Of a DNA stretch of 36,331 nt, positions 36,285-36,331 are shown in pieces. Both the position numbers and the translations under genes were made by a program. The stretch lies in contig NZ_JACVZC010000059.1 in assembly GCF_016658545.1 (NCBI RefSeq), positions 1-36,331 on the forward strand, given 5' to 3'. The DNA comes from Pseudomonas sp. S37. GTDB lineage: Bacteria; Pseudomonadota; Gammaproteobacteria; Pseudomonadales; Pseudomonadaceae. The notes under the pieces are model-generated. The model did no database searches, was not told where the DNA came from, and saw only the letters and a program-made list of their open reading frames with translations. The first letter of the stretch is position 1, and each line of letters begins with the position of its first letter.

Positions 36285-36331
<47 letters not shown>

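Overview
The window looks like chromosomal DNA from a fluorescent Pseudomonas of the P. putida group. The evidence is high GC with G/C-ending codons, many P. putida-type REP palindromes (core GGGAGCGGGTT...CCCGCGAA), a benR-benABCDK-catA-benEF benzoate island, and a lipopeptide NRPS tail with tandem thioesterases followed by macAB. Both edges are cut. The left edge falls inside an NRPS gene. The right edge runs into 36 consecutive G, which is almost certainly a sequencing or assembly artefact at a contig end.

Layout. (1) 1-16085: the 3' end of a cyclic lipopeptide cluster, comprising the last A-T fragment of a psoB-like NRPS, a complete three-module psoC-like NRPS (TubC-like docking, dual E/C-A-T, C-A-T, C-A-T, TE-TE), macA, macB and a convergent LuxR-type regulator. 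The specificity codes I read by eye are Leu, Val/Ile and Ser, which match residues 10-12 of putisolvin. (2) 16294-19037: housekeeping or unknown genes, namely an inositol-monophosphatase-family enzyme (HisN-like), a small predicted lipoprotein and a membrane-anchored alpha/beta hydrolase. (3) 19256-25029: a glycine betaine/proline-type ABC importer (proVWX) flanked by a divergent LysR regulator and a DJ-1/PfpI-AraC regulator. (4) 25456-36249: the benzoate island. BenR is the activator. BenABC hydroxylates benzoate, BenD rearomatises the diol to catechol, and CatA opens the ring to cis,cis-muconate. BenK, BenE and the porin BenF handle uptake. catBC are not in the window.

The unusual content lies in what has been put into these standard blocks. 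A REP inverted pair plus a 9-bp tandem repeat sits in frame inside the serine-activating A domain of the NRPS, next to an abrupt codon-style change that suggests recombination with the psoB serine module. A second REP sits in frame in the central loop of the BenK permease. A 238-aa orphan Rhs core tip with an unrecognised, AT-richer C-terminal domain lies between benR and benA, and its stop codon overlaps what looks like the BenR operator. REP pairs fill most intergenic gaps, including one between benC and benD inside the operon. A second composite repeat family occurs twice.
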